Source of the DNA: a virus
Length of the DNA stretch: 44,592 bases
Strand: one strand, 5' to 3'
IMG/VR virus record: IMGVR_UViG_3300020394_000667
Coordinates: 1 to 44,592 of that record
Part shown: positions 31,022 to 40,000 of the stretch, piece after piece
Layout: every line of letters begins with the position of its first letter
Position numbering within the stretch: the stretch's first letter is position 1
Translations under genes and position numbers: made by a program
Notes under the pieces: model-generated
What the model saw: only the letters and a program-made list of their open reading frames with translations
What the model was told of the DNA's origin: nothing
Database searches by the model: none

Positions 31022-31296
31022 TGACTTTAAAACAAATGATAGAACAAATTAAAGAACAGCATCCTGAAGTATCAGATCAAAGAATTATACAATTATTAAA
31101 TCGGGCAAACAGAGAATTTAGTTTACAATCAAGAATATCTGATAGTTCTTATACAGTATCAGGAGGTACAGTAAAAGATAAAACATATTATACATTACCT
31201 GCTGCTATTACATCAATAGATAGTGTATATATAAAAGGTGAAAGATCTAATAGATTAGCAGTAAAACCAAAGAAAGAGGATGAGGACCTAACATAA
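31021..31296 (+). CDS. Second neck adaptor, N-terminal-half-like (91 aa)
   Basis: The sequence starts with LKQMIEQIKEQHPEVSDQRI, then IQLLNRANREFSLQSRISDS and a beta part (YTVSGGTVKDKTYYTLPAAI), the first half of a common phage adaptor layout. It stops soon after, at KKEDEDLT. The gene two places downstream (31598) looks like the missing second half, which suggests a split adaptor. Starts and stops overlap on both sides. Confidence 0.55.
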   Translation: MTLKQMIEQIKEQHPEVSDQRIIQLLNRANREFSLQSRISDSSYTVSGGTVKDKTYYTLPAAITSIDSVYIKGERSNRLAVKPKKEDEDLT

Positions 31297-31595
31297 TGGA
31301 TAAAGATAGATTTGGATATGGAACAAAACAAAAACCTGATTTACAAGGATTTCTTAACTCTAAAGAACATAAACAATGGTTAAATAGTCCTTGGGATCCT
31401 GAAGTTGATATTCACATGCTAAAAGCTATTTTTGGAGCTATGAGTCTACATGGTGGTTATGGTAAGAATGATACTGAAAAATATCTTAATGATTATGTTG
31501 GAATGTTAGAAAAAGCATCTCAAAAAAAAGGAGCTCCTAGTCCAGATAAAATGCATCAAGCTTTAAAAGAAATGCAATATGGAAGGGGAGTATAA
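31296..31595 (+). CDS. Hypothetical protein between adaptor halves (99 aa)
   Basis: I do not recognise this protein. It is helical and charged, with DLQGFLNSKEHKQWLNSPWD and FGAMSLHGGYGKNDTEKYLN. It is not a homing endonuclease by any motif I can see. It lies exactly between two genes that together resemble one neck adaptor and is co-translated with the first (TAATGG overlap). It may be a minor neck or virion protein, or an insert that split the adaptor. Confidence 0.5.
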   Translation: MDKDRFGYGTKQKPDLQGFLNSKEHKQWLNSPWDPEVDIHMLKAIFGAMSLHGGYGKNDTEKYLNDYVGMLEKASQKKGAPSPDKMHQALKEMQYGRGV

Positions 31596-31597
31596 TA

Positions 31598-32008
31598 ATG
31601 TCAAATTTACACTCAAGTGGATATGTATGGTGGATAGAACGTGGTAAACTAGCAATAGGTATATCTTCTAATTATGGATCAGAAGTTTCACCACCATCTA
31701 TAGCAGGACATACAATTAGAGTTTACGGTAAGGAAATAGCTACTGTAGATAACGGTAGTGGTACTGAATTAACTAAATTTAGTACTGGTAGTTCTATAAA
31801 CTTAGCAGAGTTTTCTAATTTACCAGAGCAGTTTCATGATGCTTTGGTTGCTAAAGTTATAGAATATTTATATAGAAAAAATGTAGAAGGTGTACCATTA
31901 GCAGACTATTGGAGTAAAGTATATATGACACATTTAATGGAAGCTAAAAAATATGCTAATTCAAGAATGCTAGATACAGGTTTTAATGTAATGCAACATG
32001 ATATGTAA
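31598..32008 (+). CDS. Neck adaptor, C-terminal-half-like (136 aa)
   Basis: It begins with SSGYVWWIERGKLAIGISSN, the W-W-I-x-x-G-K-L strand usually found mid-way in phage adaptors. It continues to FSNLPEQFHDALVAKVIEYL and a C-terminal helix (YWSKVYMTHLMEAKKYANSR), the normal end of that family. An N-terminal helical half is missing here but present in 31021-31296. It is probably part of the ring joining portal to tail. Confidence 0.55.
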   Translation: MSNLHSSGYVWWIERGKLAIGISSNYGSEVSPPSIAGHTIRVYGKEIATVDNGSGTELTKFSTGSSINLAEFSNLPEQFHDALVAKVIEYLYRKNVEGVPLADYWSKVYMTHLMEAKKYANSRMLDTGFNVMQHDM

Positions 32009-32016
32009 GGAATTAT

Positions 32017-33879
32017 ATGACAACGTGGAATAGAGATGATTCAGATTTAAGTACCTCAACAGGTATTAGTTCGACAACTATAGGGACAGTTAGAATTACA
32101 GGCAATACTATTGGCCTTACAAGTGATACAGATTTATTGTCATTAGCAGATAATACACTTACTATAAATGGAAATATATCTGGTACACTAACAACATCTT
32201 CACAAAATAATATAACTTCGTTAGGAACATTATCAAGCTTAAGTACATCTGGCGATATTACTATAGGATCAGATGCAGATGGTACAGATAGAAAAATTAT
32301 ATTTGGTCATAGTACATCTAAAATTATTATGGGGATTGATGATAGTCAAGATTGTTTTGCTATCAACATAGGTAGTGATTTTGAAACTTCTAATACAATA
32401 GAATTAACTGCATCTTTATTTAATTTAGGAACTAGTTTTTTATCAACAGGGAATATAACTGCTTTAGGTGATTTAACTACAACTGGAGATATATATTTAG
32501 CAGATAGTAAAAAAATATATATAGGTAATTCAAGTGATAACGATTATATAAAAGCTAGTGGAAATTCAATAGATTTTTATACTAATAATTCAAATAGATT
32601 TAGTATTCTTGATAATCAAATTCAACATTTTGTACCTTCTGTATATACAGATGCAGGAGCTATATTAAAAGATGCATCTAATCATACTAGGTTATCTTTT
32701 ACAGATAGTGGCTCTACAGTACTATATGATGAATCAGGAAACACAACATTAACTTTAGATACAGATCAAAATATAACTTTAGCAGGTGATCTTACAATAT
32801 CTGGTGGCAATATAACAAATGCTATTACTTTTGATAATGGTATTACAAATGCAGGAACTATATCAGCAGGTACATGGAATGGAACTGCTATAGCAGATGG
32901 CTATATATCTTCTGCATCTACATGGAATGCTAAACAAAATGCTTTGACATTTGGTATTAGTAATACTAATGCAGTTAAAATAGATGCAGCAGATGTTGCA
33001 GATGATGACTATGCTAGATTTACAGCTAATGGATTAGAAGGTAGAACACTTGCTGAGATAAAATCTGATATAGGTACAGGTAATAGCGCATTAGTGCCAG
33101 CGGCAGGTTCATCTGGACAATTTTTAAAACATAATGGAACTTTTGGTAATTTACCACCAAATGATTTTGACGTAGATTCAGATTCGGGTTCAGTAAACAT
33201 TGAGCCAGGAGAAACTTTAACAATAGCTGGTGGTACTGGAATAACTACTGCAATTTCAGGAGACACTTTGACTATTACAAATGGCGTAACTAATACCAAT
33301 CAACTTACAACTTTTACACTAGGTGCTGATGGTGGTACACCACAAACAATTGCTCATGGAAATACATTAACAATTGAAGGCGGAAATAATATAAGTACTA
33401 GTGTAGGAGCTACAGATAAAGTTGTAATTGACGTAACAGGAGCAGTATTGACAACCAGTGACCAATCTATTGCAGGAAACAAAACATTTACAGGAGTAAC
33501 AACATTTGATGATGCTGTAGGTTTTGACCAAATTACAGTTACTTATAATTCTGCTGATACTGAAGTTAATTTTAAATCAGATGGTAATAAAGCATATTTA
33601 GTACCAACTGGAAATATAACAGATTTAAATTTAAATATGCCTGCTGTGTCAGGTAACTTTGTATTAATACTTAAACAAGATGGTACTGGTAGTAGATTAG
33701 TAACAAACTATAAAGTGTTTGACAATTCAGGTAGTGCGGCTAGTGGAAATGCTACAGTATTATTTGCAGGTGGCAGTAATCCTACTTTAACAACTGGTGC
33801 AAACAAAACTGACATATTAAGTTTTTATTGGGATGCAGATAACGAAATATGCTATGGAGTAGCAAGTTTAAACTTTTAA
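32017..33879 (+). CDS. Tail fibre-like protein (620 aa)
   Basis: The sequence is Ser/Thr/Gly/Asn/Asp-rich with repeated short beta motifs (NNITSLGTLSSLSTSGDITI; TFDNGITNAGTISAGTWNG; SGNITALGDLTTTGDIYLAD), the hallmark of trimeric phage fibres. The C-terminal 75 residues (NFVLILKQDGTGSRLVTNYK to ICYGVASLNF) form a globular beta domain similar in layout to the 29930 protein. It probably binds the host surface. Low-complexity repeats prevent closer assignment. Confidence 0.7.
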   Translation: MTTWNRDDSDLSTSTGISSTTIGTVRITGNTIGLTSDTDLLSLADNTLTINGNISGTLTTSSQNNITSLGTLSSLSTSGDITIGSDADGTDRKIIFGHSTSKIIMGIDDSQDCFAINIGSDFETSNTIELTASLFNLGTSFLSTGNITALGDLTTTGDIYLADSKKIYIGNSSDNDYIKASGNSIDFYTNNSNRFSILDNQIQHFVPSVYTDAGAILKDASNHTRLSFTDSGSTVLYDESGNTTLTLDTDQNITLAGDLTISGGNITNAITFDNGITNAGTISAGTWNGTAIADGYISSASTWNAKQNALTFGISNTNAVKIDAADVADDDYARFTANGLEGRTLAEIKSDIGTGNSALVPAAGSSGQFLKHNGTFGNLPPNDFDVDSDSGSVNIEPGETLTIAGGTGITTAISGDTLTITNGVTNTNQLTTFTLGADGGTPQTIAHGNTLTIEGGNNISTSVGATDKVVIDVTGAVLTTSDQSIAGNKTFTGVTTFDDAVGFDQITVTYNSADTEVNFKSDGNKAYLVPTGNITDLNLNMPAVSGNFVLILKQDGTGSRLVTNYKVFDNSGSAASGNATVLFAGGSNPTLTTGANKTDILSFYWDADNEICYGVASLNF

Positions 33880-34046
33880 TGAATAATATAGAAACAAATA
33901 CTATAGCAAATTATTTTGGAAATGAAAAAAATAGAACTATGGAAGATTTTTTTGATAGTTTAAGTAAAGATATGGAAATAGATGTAAACATAATAAAAGA
34001 TCAATTTAAAAAATTTTATCCAGATGAAACAGACTGGAGTTTTTAA
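33879..34046 (+). CDS. Small acidic hypothetical protein (55 aa)
   Basis: The ATG at 33879 overlaps the fibre stop (TAATG); a longer frame back to 33849 lies inside the fibre gene and is rejected. The product is acidic and helical (NRTMEDFFDSLSKDMEIDVN) ending in DETDWSF. Tight coupling to fibre genes on both sides suggests a fibre chaperone or assembly factor, by analogy only. Confidence 0.5.
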   Translation: MNNIETNTIANYFGNEKNRTMEDFFDSLSKDMEIDVNIIKDQFKKFYPDETDWSF

Positions 34047-34813
34047 TGCCTAATTTAACTGCAATAAAAACACCTTCTGGTTTTAATGATATGGCTTTAT
34101 CTAAAACAGGTGCTCTTTCAAGTGGATTTTCTGCAATTAGAGACGCTGCTTCTGCAAGTTCTGCAATTAATAATCAAACATATATGAATGTTAGTCATGG
34201 AATAATTGGATTTGGACTTAGTACTGGATATCTTGCTAGAGCAGCAATTGCTTTTGATTTTAGCGGAAATGATGATAGTGGAGACAGTATATCTGGAAAT
34301 ACTGTAGCGAGTGCTAATTTAGTTGTAAGAAGTATGGCAAATTTAGGAGGTTTTGCTACAGTAACAGCAAATACTAGTAATAGCATATATGTTTGTAAAT
34401 GTAATGATTCAGGCACTAGTTTTGATTCACAAACCTATTCAGCATTAGATGGATATGTATCAAGTGGTAGTTATGATGGAGAAGTTACAGTATATGGAAC
34501 TGCTAATGAAGCAGCAGATGCAACTATTACTTTTAATTTAAATTCTACATGCATATCTGATATAAATAGTGAAATAGGAAGCGGTGGAAAATTACTTATA
34601 CTACTTCTTTGTCAAGATGATTTTTTATATAATACATCTTCAGGAGGACTTGGAAGTGCAGCAGGAACTGGATTTTTTGGAAAGTATGAAGGTGTTAGAC
34701 TTCGTACAACAGAATATACTACAGATACAACCCACCAGCCTAGATTAGAATTAACATATGGAGCAGCAGCAGCTGCTACAGATAACGCAACATTTTTTGG
34801 AATAAACTTTTAA
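34046..34813 (+). CDS. Beta-rich virion adhesin-like protein (255 aa)
   Basis: The protein is Ser/Thr/Ala/Gly-rich with repeated beta strands (YLARAAIAFDFSGNDDSGDS; ASANLVVRSMANLGGF) and a C-terminal segment (TTEYTTDTTHQPRLELTYG) resembling DNRLRE-type beta-sandwich or carbohydrate-binding virion proteins. Between fibre genes and tail genes, a receptor-binding or surface-decoration role is likely. The ATG overlaps the preceding stop. Confidence 0.55.
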   Translation: MPNLTAIKTPSGFNDMALSKTGALSSGFSAIRDAASASSAINNQTYMNVSHGIIGFGLSTGYLARAAIAFDFSGNDDSGDSISGNTVASANLVVRSMANLGGFATVTANTSNSIYVCKCNDSGTSFDSQTYSALDGYVSSGSYDGEVTVYGTANEAADATITFNLNSTCISDINSEIGSGGKLLILLLCQDDFLYNTSSGGLGSAAGTGFFGKYEGVRLRTTEYTTDTTHQPRLELTYGAAAAATDNATFFGINF

Positions 34814-34828
34814 TTAATAGGAGCATAA

Positions 34829-34972
34829 ATGAAACCAACATCTAAGAAATTAAAAAAGTTAATAGACAAAAAAGAGAAATTGCAAAAACAATTAAAACAA
34901 GCAGAAGCATTACATTTAAAAGTGCAAGGTGCTTTAGAATTAATAGAAACTTTAATAGAAGAAGAGAAGTAA
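34829..34972 (+). CDS. Tiny coiled-coil protein (47 aa)
   Basis: AGGAG precedes the ATG. Nearly all of the sequence is a Lys/Glu/Leu helix (LKKLIDKKEKLQKQLKQAEA, then LELIETLIEEE). The stop is immediately followed by the next ATG. It is the first of six tiny genes packed between the adhesin and endolysin genes. The function is unknown. Confidence 0.55.
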   Translation: MKPTSKKLKKLIDKKEKLQKQLKQAEALHLKVQGALELIETLIEEEK

Positions 34973-35179
34973 ATGATACAAGCAATGATACTAAAAAAAT
35001 TAGCCGATACTGTTATTAAAAAAGTAATGGATAAACGTGAACTTAAAAAGATACAAGATCATGATAGGCGTATAAAAAAATTAGAAAAATTGGCTCATAA
35101 ACCAGCAGAATTTGTATGCACAGAATGTGGATGCAAAGCAAAACGAGTAAAAACTAAAAAAAAATCTAGGAGAAAATAA
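34973..35179 (+). CDS. Basic protein with short Cys motif (68 aa)
   Basis: It starts one base after the previous stop. A Lys-rich helix (LADTVIKKVMDKRELKKIQD) is followed by EFVCTECGCKAKRVKTKKKS, with C49, C52 and C54. Too few cysteines are present for a standard zinc ribbon unless two copies or a nearby His share the metal. The basic tail suggests contact with nucleic acid. It may be a minor virion protein. Confidence 0.5.
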   Translation: MIQAMILKKLADTVIKKVMDKRELKKIQDHDRRIKKLEKLAHKPAEFVCTECGCKAKRVKTKKKSRRK

Positions 35180-35328
35180 TGTTATCATTTATTACATCAA
35201 ACTGGGAATGGATGTTATTAGCTTTATATGTGTTAGAAAAAGGTATAAAGTTATCACCATCTACAAAAGATGATTTAGTTTGGGATATGGTTTTAAAACC
35301 TATTGTTGAAAAAATAAGAAAAAAGTAA
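35179..35328 (+). CDS. Tiny hypothetical protein (49 aa)
   Basis: The ATG overlaps the previous stop (TAATG). The N-terminus is hydrophobic and aromatic (MLSFITSNWEWMLLALYVLE), perhaps membrane-associated, and the C-terminus is basic (KPIVEKIRKK). A hydrophobic N-terminal helix near an endolysin gene makes a spanin- or holin-like role conceivable, but the segment is short. Confidence 0.45.
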   Translation: MLSFITSNWEWMLLALYVLEKGIKLSPSTKDDLVWDMVLKPIVEKIRKK

Positions 35329-35338
35329 AGGAGAAGTT

Positions 35339-35446
35339 ATGCCATACGGAAAAGGTACATACGGTAAAAAAGTAGGAAGACCGTCAAAAAAATCTAAAAT
35401 GAAAAAACCTATGAAGAAAGTTATGAAAAAAGGTAAAAAGAAGTAA
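35339..35446 (+). CDS. Tiny Lys/Gly-rich protein, GKGTYGKKVGRP type (35 aa)
   Basis: AAGGAG precedes the ATG. The sequence MPYGKGTYGKKVGRPSKKS followed by a Lys/Met-rich tail is a type I recall from many marine phage genomes, usually near endolysin and tail genes. Its charge (about half Lys) points to nucleic-acid or capsid-interior binding. The stop overlaps the next start. Confidence 0.6.
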   Translation: MPYGKGTYGKKVGRPSKKSKMKKPMKKVMKKGKKK

Positions 35447-35757
35447 TGTCAAAGTATAAAACACCAGCGTGGCAAAGAATAGCAGGTAAAAATCCTAAAG
35501 GTGGTTTAAACGCTAAAGGTAGAGCATCTGCTAAAAAACAAGGTAGCAATTTAAAAGCTCCTGTAAAAAAAGGTGATAATCCTAGAAGAGCTAGTTTCTT
35601 AGCAAGAATGGGAAATATGAAAGGCCCAGAAAGAGATAGTAAAGGTAAACCTACTAGGTTGCTTTTATCATTAAAAGCTTGGGGTGCATCATCAAAAGCA
35701 GACGCTAGAAAAAAGGCTAAAGCTATTAGTGCTAGAAATAAAAAGAAAAAAAAGTAG
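35446..35757 (+). CDS. DUF6321-family basic protein (103 aa)
   Basis: The family signature is clear: AWQRIAGKNPKGGLNAKGRA, then LKAPVKKGDNPRRASFLARM and KPTRLLLSLKAWGASSKADA. Members occur in many T4-like and T7-like marine phages and have no known role. The high Lys/Arg content suggests DNA binding inside the head or during ejection. It is the largest of the cluster of tiny basic genes. Confidence 0.75.
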   Translation: MSKYKTPAWQRIAGKNPKGGLNAKGRASAKKQGSNLKAPVKKGDNPRRASFLARMGNMKGPERDSKGKPTRLLLSLKAWGASSKADARKKAKAISARNKKKKK

Positions 35758-35766
35758 GAGTCTATA

Positions 35767-35895
35767 ATGGCTAAAAAAGTAAGTTGGATGTGGGGAGGAA
35801 AGCGATATAGTGGAACTCTTATTAGAGAAACTAAAACACACAAATACGCTAGAACTCATAACGGTAAAATAAAAACAATTAAAAAGAAAAAATAA
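35767..35895 (+). CDS. Tiny basic Trp-containing protein (42 aa)
   Basis: TAGGAG precedes the ATG. The sequence KKVSWMWGGKRYSGTLIRET followed by a Lys-rich end is a single strongly basic domain. The stop overlaps the endolysin start (TAATGG). No family is recognised. It may act with the neighbouring Lys-rich proteins. Confidence 0.5.
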   Translation: MAKKVSWMWGGKRYSGTLIRETKTHKYARTHNGKIKTIKKKK

Positions 35896-36284
35896 TGGCT
35901 AGATTCAGTAAAAAAAGTAAAAAGAACTTATCTACATGCCATGAAGATCTTCAAAAGGTATTTAATGAAGTTATAAAATATGTAGATTGTTCTGTGTTGG
36001 AAGGACACAGAAGTGAAGAAAGACAAGAACAATTATTCTCAGAAGGTAAAACTAAAGTACACTACCCTAAAGGTAGGCATAATTCTAAGCCTAGTAGGGC
36101 TGTTGATGTCGTGCCTTACCCTATTGACTGGAATGATAGAGAACGTTTCCACTTATTTAGTGGGTTTGTCATTGGGTTGGCACGTGGGATGGGTATTACT
36201 CTTCGTTGGGGAGGAGATTGGAATATGAACTTTGAAGTTGATGATAACAAATTTGATGATTTTCCACACTTTGAATTAAGATGA
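35895..36284 (+). CDS. Endolysin, M15 (VanY/L-alanyl-D-glutamate) peptidase-like (129 aa)
   Basis: The zinc-peptidase pattern of family M15 is present. EGHRSEERQEQLFSEGKTKV is followed by KGRHNSKPSRAVDVVPYP (H62, S67, D71), then WGGDWNMNF and DDFPHFEL (D108, H125). H62, D71 and H125 would bind zinc. Such enzymes cleave peptides in peptidoglycan at lysis. It has the single-domain length of phage M15 endolysins, with no wall-binding domain and no signal peptide, so a holin or pore is needed. Confidence 0.85.
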   Translation: MARFSKKSKKNLSTCHEDLQKVFNEVIKYVDCSVLEGHRSEERQEQLFSEGKTKVHYPKGRHNSKPSRAVDVVPYPIDWNDRERFHLFSGFVIGLARGMGITLRWGGDWNMNFEVDDNKFDDFPHFELR

Positions 36285-36343
36285 CGTATGGATATATTTA
36301 TATACCAGATAATTACTGGGAATCAGACTCAACATGCAATTAG
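36281..36343 (+). CDS. Possible 20-codon coupling ORF
   Basis: ATGA overlaps the endolysin stop, and the ORF ends 7 nt inside the phosphoesterase gene, whose ATG is at 36334. It encodes MTYGYIYIPDNYWESDSTCN. It may simply carry ribosomes from the endolysin to the next start, which lacks its own ribosome site. Confidence 0.3.
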   Translation: MTYGYIYIPDNYWESDSTCN

Positions 36344-37098
36344 ATAAAAGAGTATTAGTTACACCTGATAAGCATTTTCCAGTACACGATCAAAAAGCTA
36401 TAAACGTAGTTTGTAAGGCTATAAAGATTGTTAACCCTGATGAGTATGTAGATTTAGGAGATACTGGTGAATGGGAACATTTTAGCACACACTATTGGAA
36501 AGGCAGAAATGCTAAACCAATGGAAGATTTAATACCATTATTAGACAAAGATGTTAAAGCAGTTAATAAAGGTATGGATCAGATTGATAAAGCTTTAAAC
36601 AAAACAGATTGTAAAAAAAGACATTTTGTACAAGGCAATCATGAAGTATGGCTAGATAAGTTTGTTACAAGATACCCTTACTTGAGTCATTATAAAACAT
36701 ATAATGCTTTGAAGCTAGAAGAACGAGGATATAAATATTATCCTTACAACAAGAAAGAAAATTTGAAAATAGGCAAACTAAATTTTACACATGGTAAGTT
36801 TACAGGAAAGTATCATTCTTTTCAGCATATAGATGTTTATGGAGAAAGTATTATGTATGGACATACACATGACTTACAAAGATTTACTAAAACACGTAAA
36901 GGTGGCACTATTAGTGCATGGAGTTTAGGTTGTTTAAAAAATATACAAATAGATGAAGATTGGTTATGTGGTAGATTAACAAACTGGAATCATGCATTTG
37001 CTATAGTAGATTTTTTTAAAAATGGTAATTTTAATGTAGAAGTTGTTGAGATTATAAAAGGTAAAACAACATTATGGGGAGAAGTTATAGTTGGCTAA
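36334..37098 (+). CDS. Calcineurin-like metallophosphoesterase (254 aa)
   Basis: All five metal-binding motifs are visible: PDKHFPVHD (D12, H14), LGDTGEW (D43), VQGNHEVW (N102, H103), FTHGKF (H153) and YGHTHDL (H177, H179). It should hydrolyse a phosphodiester or phosphomonoester with two metal ions. Phage members of this family act on nucleotides, DNA or RNA ends, or protein phosphate. The target is unknown. It lies between endolysin and the giant tail gene, an odd place for a metabolic enzyme, so a late or virion role is possible. Confidence 0.85.
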   Translation: MQLDKRVLVTPDKHFPVHDQKAINVVCKAIKIVNPDEYVDLGDTGEWEHFSTHYWKGRNAKPMEDLIPLLDKDVKAVNKGMDQIDKALNKTDCKKRHFVQGNHEVWLDKFVTRYPYLSHYKTYNALKLEERGYKYYPYNKKENLKIGKLNFTHGKFTGKYHSFQHIDVYGESIMYGHTHDLQRFTKTRKGGTISAWSLGCLKNIQIDEDWLCGRLTNWNHAFAIVDFFKNGNFNVEVVEIIKGKTTLWGEVIVG

Positions 37099-40000
37099 AA
37101 ATAGTTTTGAAATATCAACATTTACATCTGGACTTGTAGGATCACCTTCTGAAACTGATATTCCTAATGATGCAGCAGCATATTCACAGAATATAAACGT
37201 TATTGCAGAAGATGGTACACTGCAAGCAATAAATGATGACCAAGTATTAAGTAGTGGAGTAGGATTTACTACTCCTGCTAAAACAACACAAACATTAAAA
37301 ATATTAAGATCTGTTTTAAATCCTAATACTGAGTCAGGTCTTAATACAGTAGACGTTACAGGCTATGCAGCACATACAGATGGTTATACAAAGTTAGCAG
37401 CTACTGGTCATGGTTTAAGTGCAAATGATATAATAGATTTTACTGCTACTTCTGGTACTACAGAATTAAATGGATTTTTAAGAGTTCTTGAAGTTTTAGA
37501 TTCTAATCATTTTACAGTTGATTTTATACATGCAGATATAACTGGTTCAATTTCAGGAAGTCCTCTTGCAACTTATGTATTAAGAAAAGATGTCAGTTTA
37601 GCCAAACAAGTATACTCAGGAGCTAGAATAGAAATAGTTACATTTAATTCTAGTTATGAAGAAAAAAAATATGCATTTTATTTTACACAATCTGGAGCAG
37701 GCACAGATCCTGCTCTTGATGGTTATACTTCAGTAGAAGTTGCTTTATCAAATGCAAGTACAGTAAATCAAATAGCTACAGCTTTAAATACAGCAATAAA
37801 TGCACAAGATGGTTTATCTTCTAGTGTTAGTACAGATACAGTAACAGTTAGTCCATCAGTAAATGTAGATGTAGATTTAGTTCATATATCTACAAATGAT
37901 GATAATGTTACTCCTTTACAAGATGCTACATTTATTGAAATAAATTCTTCTACTATAACACTTACAACAACAGTAGATGGAAAAGGTTCAGTTTTTAGTT
38001 CTGATGATATGGCTACTGTTAATATGGACAAACAAGTTTATACTTTGTTTGGTATAGATTATAGTAGTGATAAAATATTTAAGTGGGATGATATATATAA
38101 TACTAATGGTGAAAATGTAATAACAGAATTTGCAGATAATATTACAAATGATGATAAATCTACAATACAGCAAAGAAATAAAAATTTATTTATAGGCTTA
38201 GGTAGTTCAGAGATATTTTCTACTAAGTGGGTTGGATATATAGATACTGTGCAAATAAATAAAGATATTACAGGTTGGTTTATTGTTAATGATAGACTTG
38301 ATTCTATAGATGAATCAGCAGCACCTAATAACTACGATTATATTATTGCACAACAAATACACGATAATAATACTGCGTTTAATGAACAGCAATGCTATCA
38401 TGCAGAAGTTACTATAAATACTGGTGAAAACTTACAAACTGCTTTTCAATCAGGAGTATTATATGCAGCTGGTAATGCAAATATAAATCATAGTGGTAAA
38501 GTTGCTAATGAAGTTCCTAAAATAGGTTGGTGTTTTAAAATTTCAAATACTAATGATACAAGTGATAGTAAATTAGCGGGAGCAAAAGGTTATAAGTATG
38601 ATCCTACTAGTGCTGCTTTAGTAGCAGGAGATGTATTTATGGTAGTAGATAATACATCAGGAAGTGAAGTACTAGAGTATTTAGGTAATACTGGAACAAC
38701 AGAGCCAGCATTTATGATGGCAATTGTAGAAGGAACATCTAAAATATATAAAATAAGTACTGCACCTGGAACTGCTGATTTTAGTACAGAATTAGATAGA
38801 ATTAGTTCTGTTGATTTATCTGAACTTATAGATGGCGAAGATATAACTACAATAGCACAGTGCAGAAGTCCTTTAACTTCTGGTACATCTGTAACTAATT
38901 CTAGTTATTTATACTATTGTGATGGTACAATAGATAGTGGTCATGTATCAGATCAAAGATGTAGACCATTGCATATGATGTATTGGGTAGGCACAAGTAA
39001 TGGTAATTTATATAGAATTAACTTAACAGATTTTCATAGTCAGCATAATAGTGATACCTATAAAGGCCCAAAATTAGATGCTAAAATGATATTAGATTAT
39101 TCTAATATATCAAGATGTCAAGACTCAAGTTTTGATGGTAATTTTAAACATTGGTATGGTGCTATATACGGGGCTAAAAGATTTAATGAATATGGATATT
39201 CTAATTCTTCATATATAAGAGATATAGATCATAGTTTAGAAGATACCGATACAACAATTACAGAATCTAGCGGAGCTTGGGTAGAGTCTTATTCTTGGTC
39301 TAGAGAACCTGTAAATTCTAATATTGCAGGTATAGTTGAAACATGGAATAATGCAACTGATACTTCTAAAGTACCAACAGCTGTTAGAAACAATGTAGCA
39401 GAAAGATATGTTTATGATGATGATACAGATGTTGCAGGTGGAGGTAATAATCCAGGTAATATGACGCATCATCACGCACAAACTAACCAAACAGGTGATT
39501 TAAAAGATTACGCAGCAGATAAAACTATTAAAATACAATCGCATGCAAGTAATCTAAATCATGGATTTGACACTGGTAATATTATTACAGGATTTATAAA
39601 TAAAGATGGTAAGGGACATGCTAATTATCAAGGTAATACTGTAATAACTAAAGTAGAAGGTTTAAACGAATTTAAAGCACAAGGAACACATCCTACAGGC
39701 ACTGGAGATCAAGATTCATTTCCATATTATTCTTGTAAAGTATGGGTATTGTGGAAAAGAAGAGATGGCAGTGCACATGAAAAATGGGATTTAATGTTAT
39801 ATAATTTTTATCCAACTACAGTACAATCTAATACTGCTGTAGTATATGATCGTACTCCTCCTTATGATGAGTGTGAAAAAAATATAATGTCTAATAGTCA
39901 TGGAGCTGATGATACAGGATTTTGGAAAAATGGAGATTGTAATTTTTACATACAAAAAAGTTCAATGATGTTAGGTAAAGGTAATAGTGAAGCATCTAAT

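Noticed and set aside
31296-31595. Homing endonuclease splitting the adaptor
   Set aside because: No HNH, GIY-YIG or LAGLIDADG motif is visible in the 99-aa product.
35421-35843. 140-codon minus-strand membrane-like ORF
   Set aside because: It lies opposite the DUF6321-family gene and a tiny basic gene. Lys-rich codons read backwards give Phe/Leu, mimicking a membrane protein.
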